NCBI GenBank assembly: GCA_944376235.1 | Contig: CALWCA010000013.1 | Location: 1-45,163, forward strand | DNA from: an uncultured Clostridia bacterium | Lineage (GTDB): Bacteria; Bacillota; Clostridia; Oscillospirales; Feifaniaceae | DNA length: 45,163 bases | Direction of reading: 5' to 3' | Shown: positions 24,000 through 32,997 of the stretch, piece after piece | How positions within the stretch are numbered: the stretch's first letter is position 1 | Layout of the letters: each line of letters opens with the position of its first letter | Notes under the pieces: model-generated | Told to the model about the DNA's origin: nothing | Databases searched by the model: none | Seen by the model: the letters and a program-made list of their open reading frames with translations, nothing else | Made by a program: the position numbers and the translations under genes

Positions 24000-24533
24000 A
24001 TGGACGAGCTGGCCATGGCGCTCGAGCTGGGGTTTTCGCAGGCGGCGCCGCTTGCCATGGAGGCGCTTGCCCCCAATGCGCAGGTGCGCGCCATGTGCGC
24101 GGCCGACCGATGCGGCATGTACGGCAGGAGCTGGAGCTGCCCGCCCGGCTGCGGCACCCTCGGTCGGCTCGAGCGGGAGATGAAAGGCTACGCGCGCGGC
24201 CTGCTGGTGCAGACCACGGCCCCCCTGGAGGATGAGTTTGACGCAGCCGGCATGGCGCAGGCCCGGACACGGCACCGCCGCAGCTTTGAGGCGCTGGTGC
24301 GCTGCCTGCGCCGCTCCGGGCAGCAGGACTGCCTGCCCCTGACGGCCGGCGCCTGCCGCGTCTGCCTCTCCTGCACCTACCCCGGCGCGCCCTGCCGCTT
24401 CCCCCAAAAGAGGATGGCCTCCATGGAGGCCTGCGGCCTGCTGGTCAGCGAGGTGTGCAGCCGCTCGGGACTGGGTTATTTTTACGGGACGGGCACCGTC
24501 ACCTACACCTCCTGCGTGCTGCTGCGGCGCTGA
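24000..24533 (+). CDS. DUF2284 predicted metal-binding protein
   Basis: 177 aa with the family's cysteine pattern: MCAADRCGMYGRSWSCPP near residues 32-49, then GACRVCLSCTYPGAPCRFP near 117-135. At least ten cysteines, suggesting an Fe-S cluster or zinc. The function of the family is not known to me; it often lies beside corrinoid and methyltransferase genes. Start: ATG with AAAGGAGG. About 155 bp upstream of the methyltransferase-corrinoid fusion, same strand, and divergent from the activator. Confidence 0.88.
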   Translation: MDELAMALELGFSQAAPLAMEALAPNAQVRAMCAADRCGMYGRSWSCPPGCGTLGRLEREMKGYARGLLVQTTAPLEDEFDAAGMAQARTRHRRSFEALVRCLRRSGQQDCLPLTAGACRVCLSCTYPGAPCRFPQKRMASMEACGLLVSEVCSRSGLGYFYGTGTVTYTSCVLLRR

Positions 24534-24688
24534 AAAGGCCCCCGGCAAGGGGAGGCCCCGGCGGGGCGGGCCCGGCGGGGCAAAAGAGGCCCCCGGGAAA
24601 AGGGCCTGCCTCGCGGACGGGGCGGCAGGTTCCCCGCCTCGCCGGCGGGCAGCACCGCACACCGTATTTGAGAAAGGAAGCGTTTGTC

Positions 24689-26428
24689 ATGGCGACACCA
24701 AAGGAGCTCTTTTTGAATTTGCTTAGGCCCGATGCGCCCAGCCAGCGCCTGCTGGTGCAGTATGAGGCGCTGGAGATGGTTTTGTCCGATCCCGTGGGGC
24801 GCTATCTGGCGGGGGACAGCCCCAATCAGGCGGTGCGCAAAAACCGGTGGGGCATCACCATGGTGCGTCCCGACGACGCCCCCGGCTCCATGCCGCTCAT
24901 CAACGAGCAGACCAAGGTCTGCCCCGACGTCACGCGCTGGCGCGACTTCGTGCACGCGCCCGACATCGCGTCGCACTGCACGCAGGGCTGGGAGCAGTGC
25001 GCCCTTGAGGCGCGCGCCAAGGCGGGGGACGACCGCCTGGTCAGCGCCTTCATGGGCACGGGGATTTTCGAGCAGTGCCACTTTCTCATGGGCTTTGAGG
25101 ACACCCTGACGAACCTCTACGAGCACCCCGGCCCCATGCACGAGCTCATCGACTACATCACCGAATACCGCCTGACCTACGCCAAAATGCTCATCGACGG
25201 CCTTGGGCCCGACCTGCTCTTCACCCACGACGACTGGGGCACCAAGGAGGCCCTCTTCATGAAGCCCGACATGTGGCGGGAATTTTTCAAGGAGCCCTAC
25301 CGCCGCTTTTACGGCTACATCCGCTCGCGCGGCGTCATCGCCGTGCACCACGGCGACTCCTGCCTCGCCCCCATCGTGGAGGACATGGCCGAAATCGGCA
25401 TCCAGGTGTGGCAGGGCGTGCTGCCCGAAAACGACATCCCCGCCCTGCAAAAGCGCCTTGGCGGGCGCATGGTGCTCATGGGCGGCATCGGCGCCGCCGT
25501 CGACAGGCCCGACGCCGGGGAGCAGGAAATCCGCCGCTACGTCAGAGGGGTGCTCGAGAGCTGCGCCCCGGGCGGCCACTTCATCCCCTGCATCACCTAC
25601 GGGCTGGCCGGCACGGTCTATCCCCACGTCGACCCCGTGATCGACGCCGAAATCAGGGCCTACAACGGCGAGCTGCACCTGCCCGTGGGGCAGCCGGCCC
25701 CCGCCGTGCGGCGGCGGACGGCGCGGCGCGCCCCTGAGGCGTCCCCGGCGCAGCAGCCGCAGCCGCAGCAGCCTCCTCGGGCGCAGGAGGGCGGCGACAC
25801 GCTGCAGCAGCTTTCCACGGCGCTGCGCAGAGGCCAGAAAAACCGCGTGCTGCAGCTCTGCCGTCAGGCGCTCGACGAGGGGACGCAGGCCCGGGACGTG
25901 CTCGCAAAGGGCCTGGTGGAGGGCATGTCGCGGCTGGGCGAGGACTTTTCGGCAAACCGCGTCTTCGTGCCCGAGATGCTCATGGCGGCGCGCTGCATGA
26001 ACGCCGCCACCGAGCTGCTGCGCCCCCTGCTGGCACAGGGCGTGCAGACGGCCGCCGGACGGGTCTGCCTGGGCACCGTGCGCGGCGACCTGCACGACAT
26101 CGGCAAAAACCTCGTCAAAATCATGATGGAGGGCTGCGGCCTGGAGGTCATCGACCTGGGCGTCGACGTGGCGCCCGAGACCTTCGTGCAGACGGCAAAG
26201 GAGAAGGCGTGCGACATCATCGCCTGCTCGTCGCTGCTGACCACCTCCATGTCCGAGATGCAGGCGGTGGTGGAGCTGGCCGACCGGGCCGGCATTCACG
26301 GCAGGGTCAAGATCATGGTGGGCGGCGCCCCCGTGACGCAGGAGTTTTGCGACCGCATCGGGGCAGACGTCTATACCGACGACGCGGCGCAGGCGGCGCG
26401 CGCAGCCGTGGAGCTGCTGCGCGCCTGA
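24689..26428 (+). CDS. UroD-type methyltransferase fused to corrinoid protein (CmuA-like layout)
   Basis: 579 aa. Residues 1-335 are a uroporphyrinogen-decarboxylase-fold methyltransferase of the MtaA/CmuA group, with likely metal ligands in AVHHGDSC (H220/H221, C225) and C301 (HFIPCITYG). Residues 336-370 are a Pro/Gln/Arg linker. Residues 371-455 are the helical cap of corrinoid proteins (NRVFVPEMLMAARCMNAATE), and 456-579 the B12-binding Rossmann domain with GDLHDIGKN (H469 as lower cobalt ligand), CSSLLTTSM and MVGGAPVTQEF. Chloromethane methyltransferase CmuA has the same order, but substrate cannot be read from sequence. Start: ATG at 24689 with AAAGGAAG. Likely methylates its own cobalt, for delivery to the homocysteine enzyme or another acceptor. 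Confidence 0.93.
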   Translation: MATPKELFLNLLRPDAPSQRLLVQYEALEMVLSDPVGRYLAGDSPNQAVRKNRWGITMVRPDDAPGSMPLINEQTKVCPDVTRWRDFVHAPDIASHCTQGWEQCALEARAKAGDDRLVSAFMGTGIFEQCHFLMGFEDTLTNLYEHPGPMHELIDYITEYRLTYAKMLIDGLGPDLLFTHDDWGTKEALFMKPDMWREFFKEPYRRFYGYIRSRGVIAVHHGDSCLAPIVEDMAEIGIQVWQGVLPENDIPALQKRLGGRMVLMGGIGAAVDRPDAGEQEIRRYVRGVLESCAPGGHFIPCITYGLAGTVYPHVDPVIDAEIRAYNGELHLPVGQPAPAVRRRTARRAPEASPAQQPQPQQPPRAQEGGDTLQQLSTALRRGQKNRVLQLCRQALDEGTQARDVLAKGLVEGMSRLGEDFSANRVFVPEMLMAARCMNAATELLRPLLAQGVQTAAGRVCLGTVRGDLHDIGKNLVKIMMEGCGLEVIDLGVDVAPETFVQTAKEKACDIIACSSLLTTSMSEMQAVVELADRAGIHGRVKIMVGGAPVTQEFCDRIGADVYTDDAAQAARAAVELLRA

Positions 26429-26994
26429 GCCGCCCCGGTGCCCGGCGGGCCTCCCGCCGCGCGCCGGGGCGGCTCCCCCCGGCCGCCCGGCAGGCCCCCG
26501 GCAAAGGCCGGGGGCCTGCCGTAAAGGCGGCCGGCGACGCCTCTTGGCGGGCCGGCCTTTTCCTGCACCGCCCTTGCAGGGGCTGCCGGCAGGGGGCAAA
26601 GGATGCCCGCCGCACGGCGGGCATGGGCCGGCGACCGGAGGGGGTGCGGCGTGCTTTCCGTCTCCTGCGCTTTTTTAGCAGAGGGCCCGGTATGCGCGTC
26701 CCCGGCCAAGGTGCCGCCTTGTGCCGGGGCTGATCCCTTTTTGTGCCGCGCCCTCCTCCCCTTCGCGGCGCCTGCTCCCCGAATTTTGACAAAAGCCGCA
26801 GCTTTTTTGCAAAAGCCCGCCCCAAAAGCCGCCTCCCGCCCCCGCCGGGCAGCGCAGGGCTCCCTTCCCTTTCAAAAGATTTTTTGAACTTTTTGAAAAC
26901 CTTTTTCCTTTTTGAAAGAAAGAAAACAAAGCGCCTCAAAAACACAAAGAGCGGACATCCGTTGCCGCTCTGCGGACAGCGCAATCAATTTTCC
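26429..26994. other. Spacer with hairpins, no gene
   Basis: A 14-bp perfect stem (26489-26502 with 26507-26520, loop AAAG) lies 60 bp after the fusion gene and may end its transcript, though no T-run follows. A second stem (GATGCCCGCC-type, about 26602-26625) follows. From 26860 the sequence becomes A/T-rich. Confidence 0.5.
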
Positions 26995-27023
26995 TTGCAA
27001 TCATAGGCATGGTAGTGTATAAT
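26995..27023 (+). promoter_or_regulatory. Promoter of the EF-G-like gene
   Basis: TTGCAA at 26995-27000 and TATAAT at 27018-27023, 17-bp spacing. The leader of about 220 nt contains ATGAAACCGTGGAGC twice (27088-27102 and 27107-27121). Confidence 0.8.
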
Positions 27024-27248
27024 ACAGAAAATGGATGGGTGCCCTTCGTGTAAATTGCACAAAAAGAAGGGCTGTCTTTCGTTTTTTATGAAACCGTGGA
27101 GCTTTGATGAAACCGTGGAGCGGCGGCAGCCCTGCACATTCGCGCCTCTATGGTAAAATTCGGCGGGCCGCTCGCCGCAAGAGTGGCGACCGGGGCCGAC
27201 AGGGAGGGGTTTTCCTGTCCGGCCTTGCGGTTGTGGGAGGTACCTCGT

Positions 27249-29318
27249 ATGAAACAATACCCCGTAGACAAGCTCCGCAATGTCGTGCTGCTCGGACAGG
27301 GTCGTTCGGGCAAGACCTCATTTGCGGAGGCGGCTCTTTTTCTGACAAAGGGCACTGACAGACTGGGCAAAACGGCAGACGGCAACACCGTTTGCGACTT
27401 TGACCCCGAGGAAATCAAGCGCCAGATCTCGATTTCCACCGCCGTGGCGCCCGTGGAGTATAAGGGACATAAAATCAACTTTCTCGACACGCCCGGATAT
27501 CTCGACTTCGTGGGCGAGGTGATGCAGGGCGTGCGTGTGGCCGAGACGGCGCTGCTGGTGGTGTCGGGCAAGGGCGGCCCCGGCGTCGGCACCGAGAAGG
27601 GGTTTGAATATGCAAGCAAGGCCGGCCTGTCCAAGATGTTTTTCGTCGGCTCGATGGACGTGGAAAATGCCGACTTCTTCAAAACCGTGGAGCAGCTGCG
27701 CGAGGTCTTCGGCATCTCGGTCTGCCCCACCTGCTGCCCCGTCATGGAGGGCGAGAAGATGGTGGCGCTCATCGACTTTGTCGAGCGCAACATGAAGGTC
27801 TACAAAAACGGCGTGCCCGAGGTCAAGCCCCTGCCCGAGGATTTGGGCGACGAGGCCAATGCCCTGTGGGACATGATGAGCGAGTCGGTGGCCGAGACCT
27901 CGGAAGAGCTCATGGAAAAATTCTTCAACGGGGAATACTTCTCGCGCGAAGAGACCATCAACGGCCTGCGCGCCGGCATTGCAGACGGCTCCATTGCCCC
28001 CGTCCTGTGCGGCTCGGCCGTGACGCTTGAGGGGATTGACAACGTGCTCGAGACCATCGTGAGCGCCACCCCCTCCCCGGCGGACAAGGGCGACATCAAG
28101 GCCGAAATCGACGGCAAGGAGGGCGCCCTTCGCCCCGACCCCAACGGCGACCTGGCCGCCATCGTCTTCAAGACCGTGGCCGACCCCTTCGTGGGCAAGA
28201 TGTCCTACTTCAAGGTGGTCTCGGGCACCATGAAGGCCGATTCCCAGGTCTTCAACTCCACCTCGGGACAAAACGAAAAGGTGGGCAAGCTCTTCTTCAT
28301 CCGGGGCAACAAGCAGACCGAGACCCCCGCCATCGGCGCGGGCGACATCGGCTTTGTCTCCAAGCTCAGCAGCACCGCCACGGGCGATACGCTGTGCGCC
28401 GCCGGCAAAAACATCAGGCTGCCCGGCATCGACTTCCCCGCCCCCTCCTACTCCATGAGCATCCAGCCGCTCGCCAAGGGCGACGAGGAAAAAATCTCCT
28501 CCGGCCTGCAGCGTCTGGCCGAGGAGGACCGCACCTTCTCCTTTGCGCTCAACCCCGAGACCAAGCAGCAGGTCATCTCCGGCCTGGGCGACGTCCATCT
28601 CGACGTCTTGGTCAGCAAGCTCAAGAGCAAGTTCGGCACCGGCGTGGAGCTCGGGCCGGTGCGCGTGCCCTACCGTGAGACCATCCGCAAGAAGGTCAAG
28701 GTGCAGGGCCGCCACAAGAAGCAGTCGGGCGGCCACGGCCAGTTCGGCGACGTCTGGATTGAGTTCGAGCCCGGCGACACCGAGGATCTGACCTTTGCCG
28801 AAAACATCTTTGGCGGCTCGGTGCCCAAAAACTTCTTCCCGGCCGTGGAAAAGGGCCTGCGCGAGTCCATCCAAAAGGGCGTTTTGGCCGGCTATCCCGT
28901 GGTCAACCTCAAGGCCACCCTGGTCGACGGCTCCTACCACCCGGTCGACTCCTCCGAAATGGCCTTCAAGGTGGCCGCCAACCTGGCCTACAAGGCCGGT
29001 ATGGAGGCGGCAAACCCCGTGCTGCTCGAGCCCATCGGCAACCTCAAGGTGCTCATTCCCGACTCCATGATGGGCGACATCATCGGCGACATCAACAAGC
29101 GCCGGGGCAGAATTTTGGGCATGAACCCCGTGGCCGGCGGCCTGCAGGAGGTCGAGGCCGACGTGCCCATGGCCGAGATGGGCAGCTACGCCGTGGATCT
29201 GCGCTCCATGACCCAGGGCAGAGGCTCCTTTACGCTGGAGTTTGCGCGCTACGAGGAGGCGCCGCCCAACGTGGCCGAAAAGGTCATCGCGGAGGCCGCC
29301 GCAGCGCAGGAGGAGTAA
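27249..29318 (+). CDS. EF-G-like translational GTPase with aberrant G4 motif
   Basis: 689 aa, full EF-G length, domains I-V. P-loop GQGRSGKT (16-23), switch II DTPGYLDF (80-87), G5-like LCGSA, domain II KTVADPFVGKMSYFKVVSG, domain IV GRHKKQSGGHGQFGDVWIEF and a C-terminal domain V (GDINKRRGRILGMNP). In place of the guanine-specifying NKMD it has GSMD (134-137, in FFVGSMDVENADF). Belongs to the second, non-essential EF-G-like group common in Firmicutes; a role in translocation or recycling is uncertain. Start: ATG at 27249 (GGGAGG upstream), not the earlier in-frame ATG in the leader. Monocistronic; terminator near 29516-29550. Confidence 0.9.
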   Translation: MKQYPVDKLRNVVLLGQGRSGKTSFAEAALFLTKGTDRLGKTADGNTVCDFDPEEIKRQISISTAVAPVEYKGHKINFLDTPGYLDFVGEVMQGVRVAETALLVVSGKGGPGVGTEKGFEYASKAGLSKMFFVGSMDVENADFFKTVEQLREVFGISVCPTCCPVMEGEKMVALIDFVERNMKVYKNGVPEVKPLPEDLGDEANALWDMMSESVAETSEELMEKFFNGEYFSREETINGLRAGIADGSIAPVLCGSAVTLEGIDNVLETIVSATPSPADKGDIKAEIDGKEGALRPDPNGDLAAIVFKTVADPFVGKMSYFKVVSGTMKADSQVFNSTSGQNEKVGKLFFIRGNKQTETPAIGAGDIGFVSKLSSTATGDTLCAAGKNIRLPGIDFPAPSYSMSIQPLAKGDEEKISSGLQRLAEEDRTFSFALNPETKQQVISGLGDVHLDVLVSKLKSKFGTGVELGPVRVPYRETIRKKVKVQGRHKKQSGGHGQFGDVWIEFEPGDTEDLTFAENIFGGSVPKNFFPAVEKGLRESIQKGVLAGYPVVNLKATLVDGSYHPVDSSEMAFKVAANLAYKAGMEAANPVLLEPIGNLKVLIPDSMMGDIIGDINKRRGRILGMNPVAGGLQEVEADVPMAEMGSYAVDLRSMTQGRGSFTLEFARYEEAPPNVAEKVIAEAAAAQEE

Positions 29319-29515
29319 ACAAAGAGAGACCAAACCGCCTGATTTTTGCAAAGCGGCGCTTTGCCGCCCGTGGAGCGGCCCGGCCGGCCCGGCACAGACG
29401 GGCAGACGCAAAGGCGGGCAGGGCCTGCCGCCCTGCCGCAGCCTCAAAGGGGCCCGCTCCACGGACGCTGCGCCCTGCGGCGCAGAAAAATCAGGCGGCG
29501 GAAAAATCGCAGGAG

Positions 29516-29548
29516 AGACCGCCTTTTGAAAAAAGGGCGGTCTTTCTG
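29516..29548 (+). terminator. Terminator of the EF-G-like gene
   Basis: AGACCGCC (29516-29523) pairs with GGCGGTCT (29536-29543), followed by TTTC. About 200 bp past the stop codon. Confidence 0.6.
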
Positions 29549-29640
29549 GTTGGCAGGCCAAGGGGACAGGCAAAAGCAGCCTGAGGCAAGCCGGAGAAGA
29601 AGGCAAGCAAACCAGAGCAGCATGCAGGCCACGGGGCTTT

Positions 29641-29776
29641 CCCGGAAGGGAGGCCTGGAGAGACCCCGGAAGGGAGACCTGGAGAGACCCCGGAAGGGAG
29701 ACCTGGAGAGACCCCGGAAGGGAGACCTGGAGAGACCCCGGAAGGGAGGCCTGGAGAGACCCCGGAAGGGAGGCCT
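29641..29776. repeat. 24-bp minisatellite, 5 full and 1 partial unit
   Basis: Units begin CCCGGAAGGGAG at 29641, 29665, 29689, 29713, 29737 and 29761. They differ at one A/G position only, so the expansion is recent. Confidence 0.92.
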
Positions 29777-30297
29777 GCGGGGGAGGCTGGCCGGAGATAT
29801 TCCGGGAGGGTTTTGCCATGGGATCGTCCAAAGATGGGGCGGCCCGGGAGGCCTGTGCGCAGCGCGCGGGCCCCGGGAGGGGGCCATCCCTCTTTTGAAA
29901 GGCCGGTTGTGCGGCCGGATGAAGGGGGAGCGGGTCGGATGAGCCCGATGGGCTCCCGGTGCAAGGCCCATGGGCAGGCCCCCCTTTTTTTGCGGGGCCT
30001 CTCCCGCTTTTGAAGGATGTCCCGAAAGAGGAAGGCCCTGGGCGAAGCTCCTGTGGGGAGGCCCGGGAGGAGACCAGAGAGGAAGCTGAGAGGGACCAGA
30101 GAGGGACCAGAGAGGGAGGCTCGGAAGAGACCCGGAAGAGGCCCGAGAGAGGCCCCCGGAGAGGCATCGAGAAAAAACGCCGGCCTTTGGGGGATGTCCC
30201 TGCTGCGCGTCAGGCATACGATGAAGAGAGGGGGGAGGCCCTCCCGGCCCTGCCGGGGCGGGCGTCCCGCCGCAGCAAGACGAAGGAGGAGATTGTT

Positions 30298-31284
30298 TTG
30301 AGCATTCGCATCGGAATCATGGGATACGGCAACATCGGAAGGGGCGTGGAGTGCGCCGTCAGGCATGCGCCCGACATGGAGCTTGCGGCCGTTTTCACCC
30401 GCCGCGACCCCGGCAGGGTGTCCGTCCTGACGCCGGGCGTCCCGGTGCTGCCGGCGCAGGAGGCCATGGCGCATGCAGACGGGATTGACGTGCTCATGCT
30501 GTGCGGCGGGTCGGCCACCGACCTGCCGGTGCAGACCCCCCTGTATGCCCGCCGCTTCCATGTGGTGGACAGCTTTGACACCCACGCCGACATCCCCGCG
30601 CATTTTGACGCCGTGGACCGGGCGGCGCGCGAGGGCGGGAGGGTGGCCGTCATTTCGGCGGGCTGGGACCCCGGCCTGTTTTCGCTCAACCGCCTGCTGG
30701 GCGGCGCCGTGCTGCCCGACGGGGCCGACTACACCTTCTGGGGCAGGGGCATCAGCCAGGGCCATTCCGACGCCATACGGCGCGTGGAGGGCGTGGCCGA
30801 CGCCAGGCAGTACACCGTGCCGGTGGAGTCGGCGCTGGCCGCCGTCCGGGCGGGGCAGACGCCCTCGCTGACCACCCGTCAAAAGCACACCAGGGAGTGC
30901 TACGTCGTTGCAAAGCCGGGGGCGGACCTTGCCAAAATCGAGCACGACATTATCACCATGAAAAACTACTTTGACGAGTACGACACCACGGTGCACTTTG
31001 TCTCGCAGCAGGAGCTGGATCGCGGCCACGCCGGCATGCCGCACGGCGGCTTTGTCATCCGCAGCGGCAAAACAGGCTGGGAAAAGGAGCACGGCAGCGT
31101 CATGGAGTTCCGCCTGGCGCTGGACTCCAACCCCGAGTTCACGGCCAGCGTGCTGGTGGCCTGCGCCCGCGCGGCGCACCGCATGGCGCAGCAGGGGCAG
31201 ACGGGCTGCAAGACCATGCTCGACATCCCGCCCGCCCTGCTCTCCCCGCTCGACGCCGCCACGCTGCGCAAAACGCTGCTGTAA
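30298..31284 (+). CDS. ddh: meso-Diaminopimelate D-dehydrogenase
   Basis: 328 aa, the normal length. The NADP-binding motif MGYGNIGRGVECAV is at the N-terminus, followed by VLMLCGGSATDLPVQTP, VDSFDTHADIP, AVISAGWDPGLFSLNRLL, and the substrate region YTFWGRGISQGHSDAIRRV, all typical of Ddh. It makes meso-DAP directly from tetrahydrodipicolinate, ammonia and NADPH for lysine and peptidoglycan. The start is TTG at 30298, 8 bases after AGGAGG, giving MSIRIGIMGYG; the frame is open upstream but the peptide there is repeat-derived. Confidence 0.97.
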   Translation: MSIRIGIMGYGNIGRGVECAVRHAPDMELAAVFTRRDPGRVSVLTPGVPVLPAQEAMAHADGIDVLMLCGGSATDLPVQTPLYARRFHVVDSFDTHADIPAHFDAVDRAAREGGRVAVISAGWDPGLFSLNRLLGGAVLPDGADYTFWGRGISQGHSDAIRRVEGVADARQYTVPVESALAAVRAGQTPSLTTRQKHTRECYVVAKPGADLAKIEHDIITMKNYFDEYDTTVHFVSQQELDRGHAGMPHGGFVIRSGKTGWEKEHGSVMEFRLALDSNPEFTASVLVACARAAHRMAQQGQTGCKTMLDIPPALLSPLDAATLRKTLL

Positions 31285-31411
31285 ACAACCCCTTGCAGCA
31301 GGGGAAGGGAAGGAGGGAGACCATGGTCGACACCAATGCGCCCGCCTCCTGAAAAAAGCGCCGCCGCACGAGCGCGGCACAAAAAAGCATGGTTTTTGGG
31401 AGGCTTTGACA

Positions 31412-32059
31412 GTGAAAAAAATTCCCTTTGGGCCCGACTGGCCCAGACGAGAGCACTTTTTCCATTTTATTGAGGACGTGCGCTGCGTGGTCAATGTCAC
31501 GCACCGCGTGGACGTCACCGAGCTGGTGCAGGCGGTGCGCCAAAGCGGACGGCGGTTTTACGCCGTCTACATCGCGCTGGTGACGCAGCTTGTCAACCGC
31601 CGCAGCGAGTTTCGCATGACGCGCGACGAGCAAGGCGAGCCATGCTTTTTCGAGCAGGTCAGCCCCTCCTACGTCATCTTCCACGAGGACACCGAGACCT
31701 TTACCGCGCTGGTCACGCCCTGGACGGGGGAGTTTGAGAGCTTTTACGACGCCCTGGTGCGCGACATGGAGCGATATAAAAACGACACCCGCCGCCAGAT
31801 TCCCTGCGGCATGACCGAGGGCACCTTTGACATCTCCTGCCTGCCCTGGCTTGATTTCGACAGCTTTGACATGCACATTTTCGACGAGGGCGCCTACCTG
31901 CCCCCCATCATCACCTGGGGGCGCTATGTCAGGCGCGGCGACAGGGTGGAAATGCCGGTCGCGCTCGAGCTGCACCACGCTGCGGCAGACGGCTTCCACA
32001 TGGCCCGCTTTTTCCGGGAGCTGGAAGAAGAGGGGCGCGCGCTGGCAAAAAAGCTGTGA
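31412..32059 (+). CDS. Chloramphenicol acetyltransferase-like (CATA-family) protein
   Basis: 215 aa, the size of a CAT monomer. The catalytic motif is LELHHAAADGFHMARFF (HHxxxDG), close to the C-terminus, as in CAT. Other family features are FTALVTPWTGEFESFYDAL and IPCGMTEGTFDISCLPWLDF. The N-terminus (KKIPFGPDWPRREHFFHF) fits the family's start. Start: GTG at 31412 with GGGAGG. Many chromosomal members of this family do not confer drug resistance; substrate unknown. It follows ddh by 127 bp on the same strand. Confidence 0.88.
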   Translation: MKKIPFGPDWPRREHFFHFIEDVRCVVNVTHRVDVTELVQAVRQSGRRFYAVYIALVTQLVNRRSEFRMTRDEQGEPCFFEQVSPSYVIFHEDTETFTALVTPWTGEFESFYDALVRDMERYKNDTRRQIPCGMTEGTFDISCLPWLDFDSFDMHIFDEGAYLPPIITWGRYVRRGDRVEMPVALELHHAAADGFHMARFFRELEEEGRALAKKL

Positions 32060-32086
32060 GCAAAAGCCATGTGAGCAAAACAAAAA

Positions 32087-32115
32087 GAGGCTCCCCCGCA
32101 TGCAGGGGGAGCCTC
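32087..32115 (+). terminator. Terminator of the CAT-like gene
   Basis: GAGGCTCCCCC pairs with GGGGGAGCCTC (11 bp, with GCATGC loop). The T-run ATTTTT is a few bases further on. Confidence 0.7.
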
Positions 32116-32795
32116 GCCGCATTTTTGGGGAAACCCGGCGGATGCGTCAGGCATAAGCCGGGTTTTTCGGAGTGTGGGCGGCAAAAGGGACGCCCTGCGC
32201 TTTTGCAGGGCGCAGGCAAGGGACTTCGCCTTGGAGCGCGCCGCAGAAAGGAGGCCTCAGGCCCTCCCGGGCAGGGAGGGCCTTTCCCGGTCAGGCGTGC
32301 CGGGCGCCGGCCCCTGCGCTTTGGCCGCCGCGCCTGCTCCGCCCGGACAAGAGGAGCCCGGCAGCCGGCATACGGAAAAGGCGGGACCGCCCGGGAGTGC
32401 CTGAGGCAGGGAAAGGGCAGGGCGCCGGGGCGGGATGGGCCGGTGCGGGCGCCGGAAGGGCCTGCCGGGCCGGGCGCCGTCCCCTGCGCGAGGGCAGGGA
32501 AGAGAGGGAAAAAGGGAAAAGGGATTTCCCTTTTCCCTCTCTTGGCGTCCCCGGCGCCTTCGCCGGGGACGCGGACGGCGCCCGTGCGGCGGGGGTGCGG
32601 GATGAGACGGGCTGTGCGGGGATGCGGGGGCGCGACAAGGAGGGGGCACGATGCTGCGGGAGGGGCCTTCCGGGGGAGCCTGTGCGGAGAAGGGCAGGCA
32701 TGGGCAGGCATGGGCAGGCATGGGGCCTTCTCTTTTGCCGGGGCGTTTGAGGTGCGGGGCGGAACTTTTGGAGGCCCTTTTTCGACACAGGAGAC

Positions 32796-32853
32796 AGAAA
32801 AAGCCCCCAAAGCTTCGGGGGAAGAAGCTTCGGGGGAAGAAGCTTCGGGGGCT
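32796..32853 (-). terminator. Terminator containing a 15-bp tandem repeat
   Basis: Outer arms 32802-32815 and 32840-32853 pair over 14 bp with one wobble. On the minus strand a CTTTTTC run follows. The unit AGCTTCGGGGGAAGA is repeated 2.7 times at 32811-32850, so the hairpin can fold in more than one register. About 145 bp beyond the aspartate-dehydrogenase-like gene. Confidence 0.75.
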
Positions 32854-32997
32854 GCCGCCCGGGGAGCGTGCGCCGTGTGCCGTGGTGCGGGCAGGCGCCG
32901 CCGGGGGCGGCGGGGAGGCAAGCCTCGTCCGGCGCAAGGGCCTGCCGCAAGGCCCCCGGCTTGCGCAGAGGCGTCGCAGGCGCGGGGTGCAGAGAGG

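Larger units (their letters stand above)
29319..30297. other. Gene-free spacer with minisatellite
   Basis: Contains the EF-G-like terminator (29516-29548), the 24-bp tandem array, and a degenerate run of GAGAGGGACCAGAGAGG-type sequence at about 30064-30160. No gene supported, although frames stay open on both strands. Confidence 0.5.
32060..32997. other. Gene-free GC-rich spacer between converging genes
   Basis: Holds a terminator for the CAT-like gene (32087-32115), a long imperfect palindrome of purine/pyrimidine blocks near 32501-32543, a 12-bp perfect stem (32545-32556 with 32561-32572), GGGCAGGCAT three times (32692-32721), and the terminator of the minus-strand gene. No gene supported. 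Confidence 0.5.

Noticed and set aside
27318-30167. A minus-strand frame of about 950 codons antisense to the EF-G-like gene
   Set aside because: It is the antisense shadow of a well-supported GTPase gene, and its other part translates the 24-bp minisatellite.
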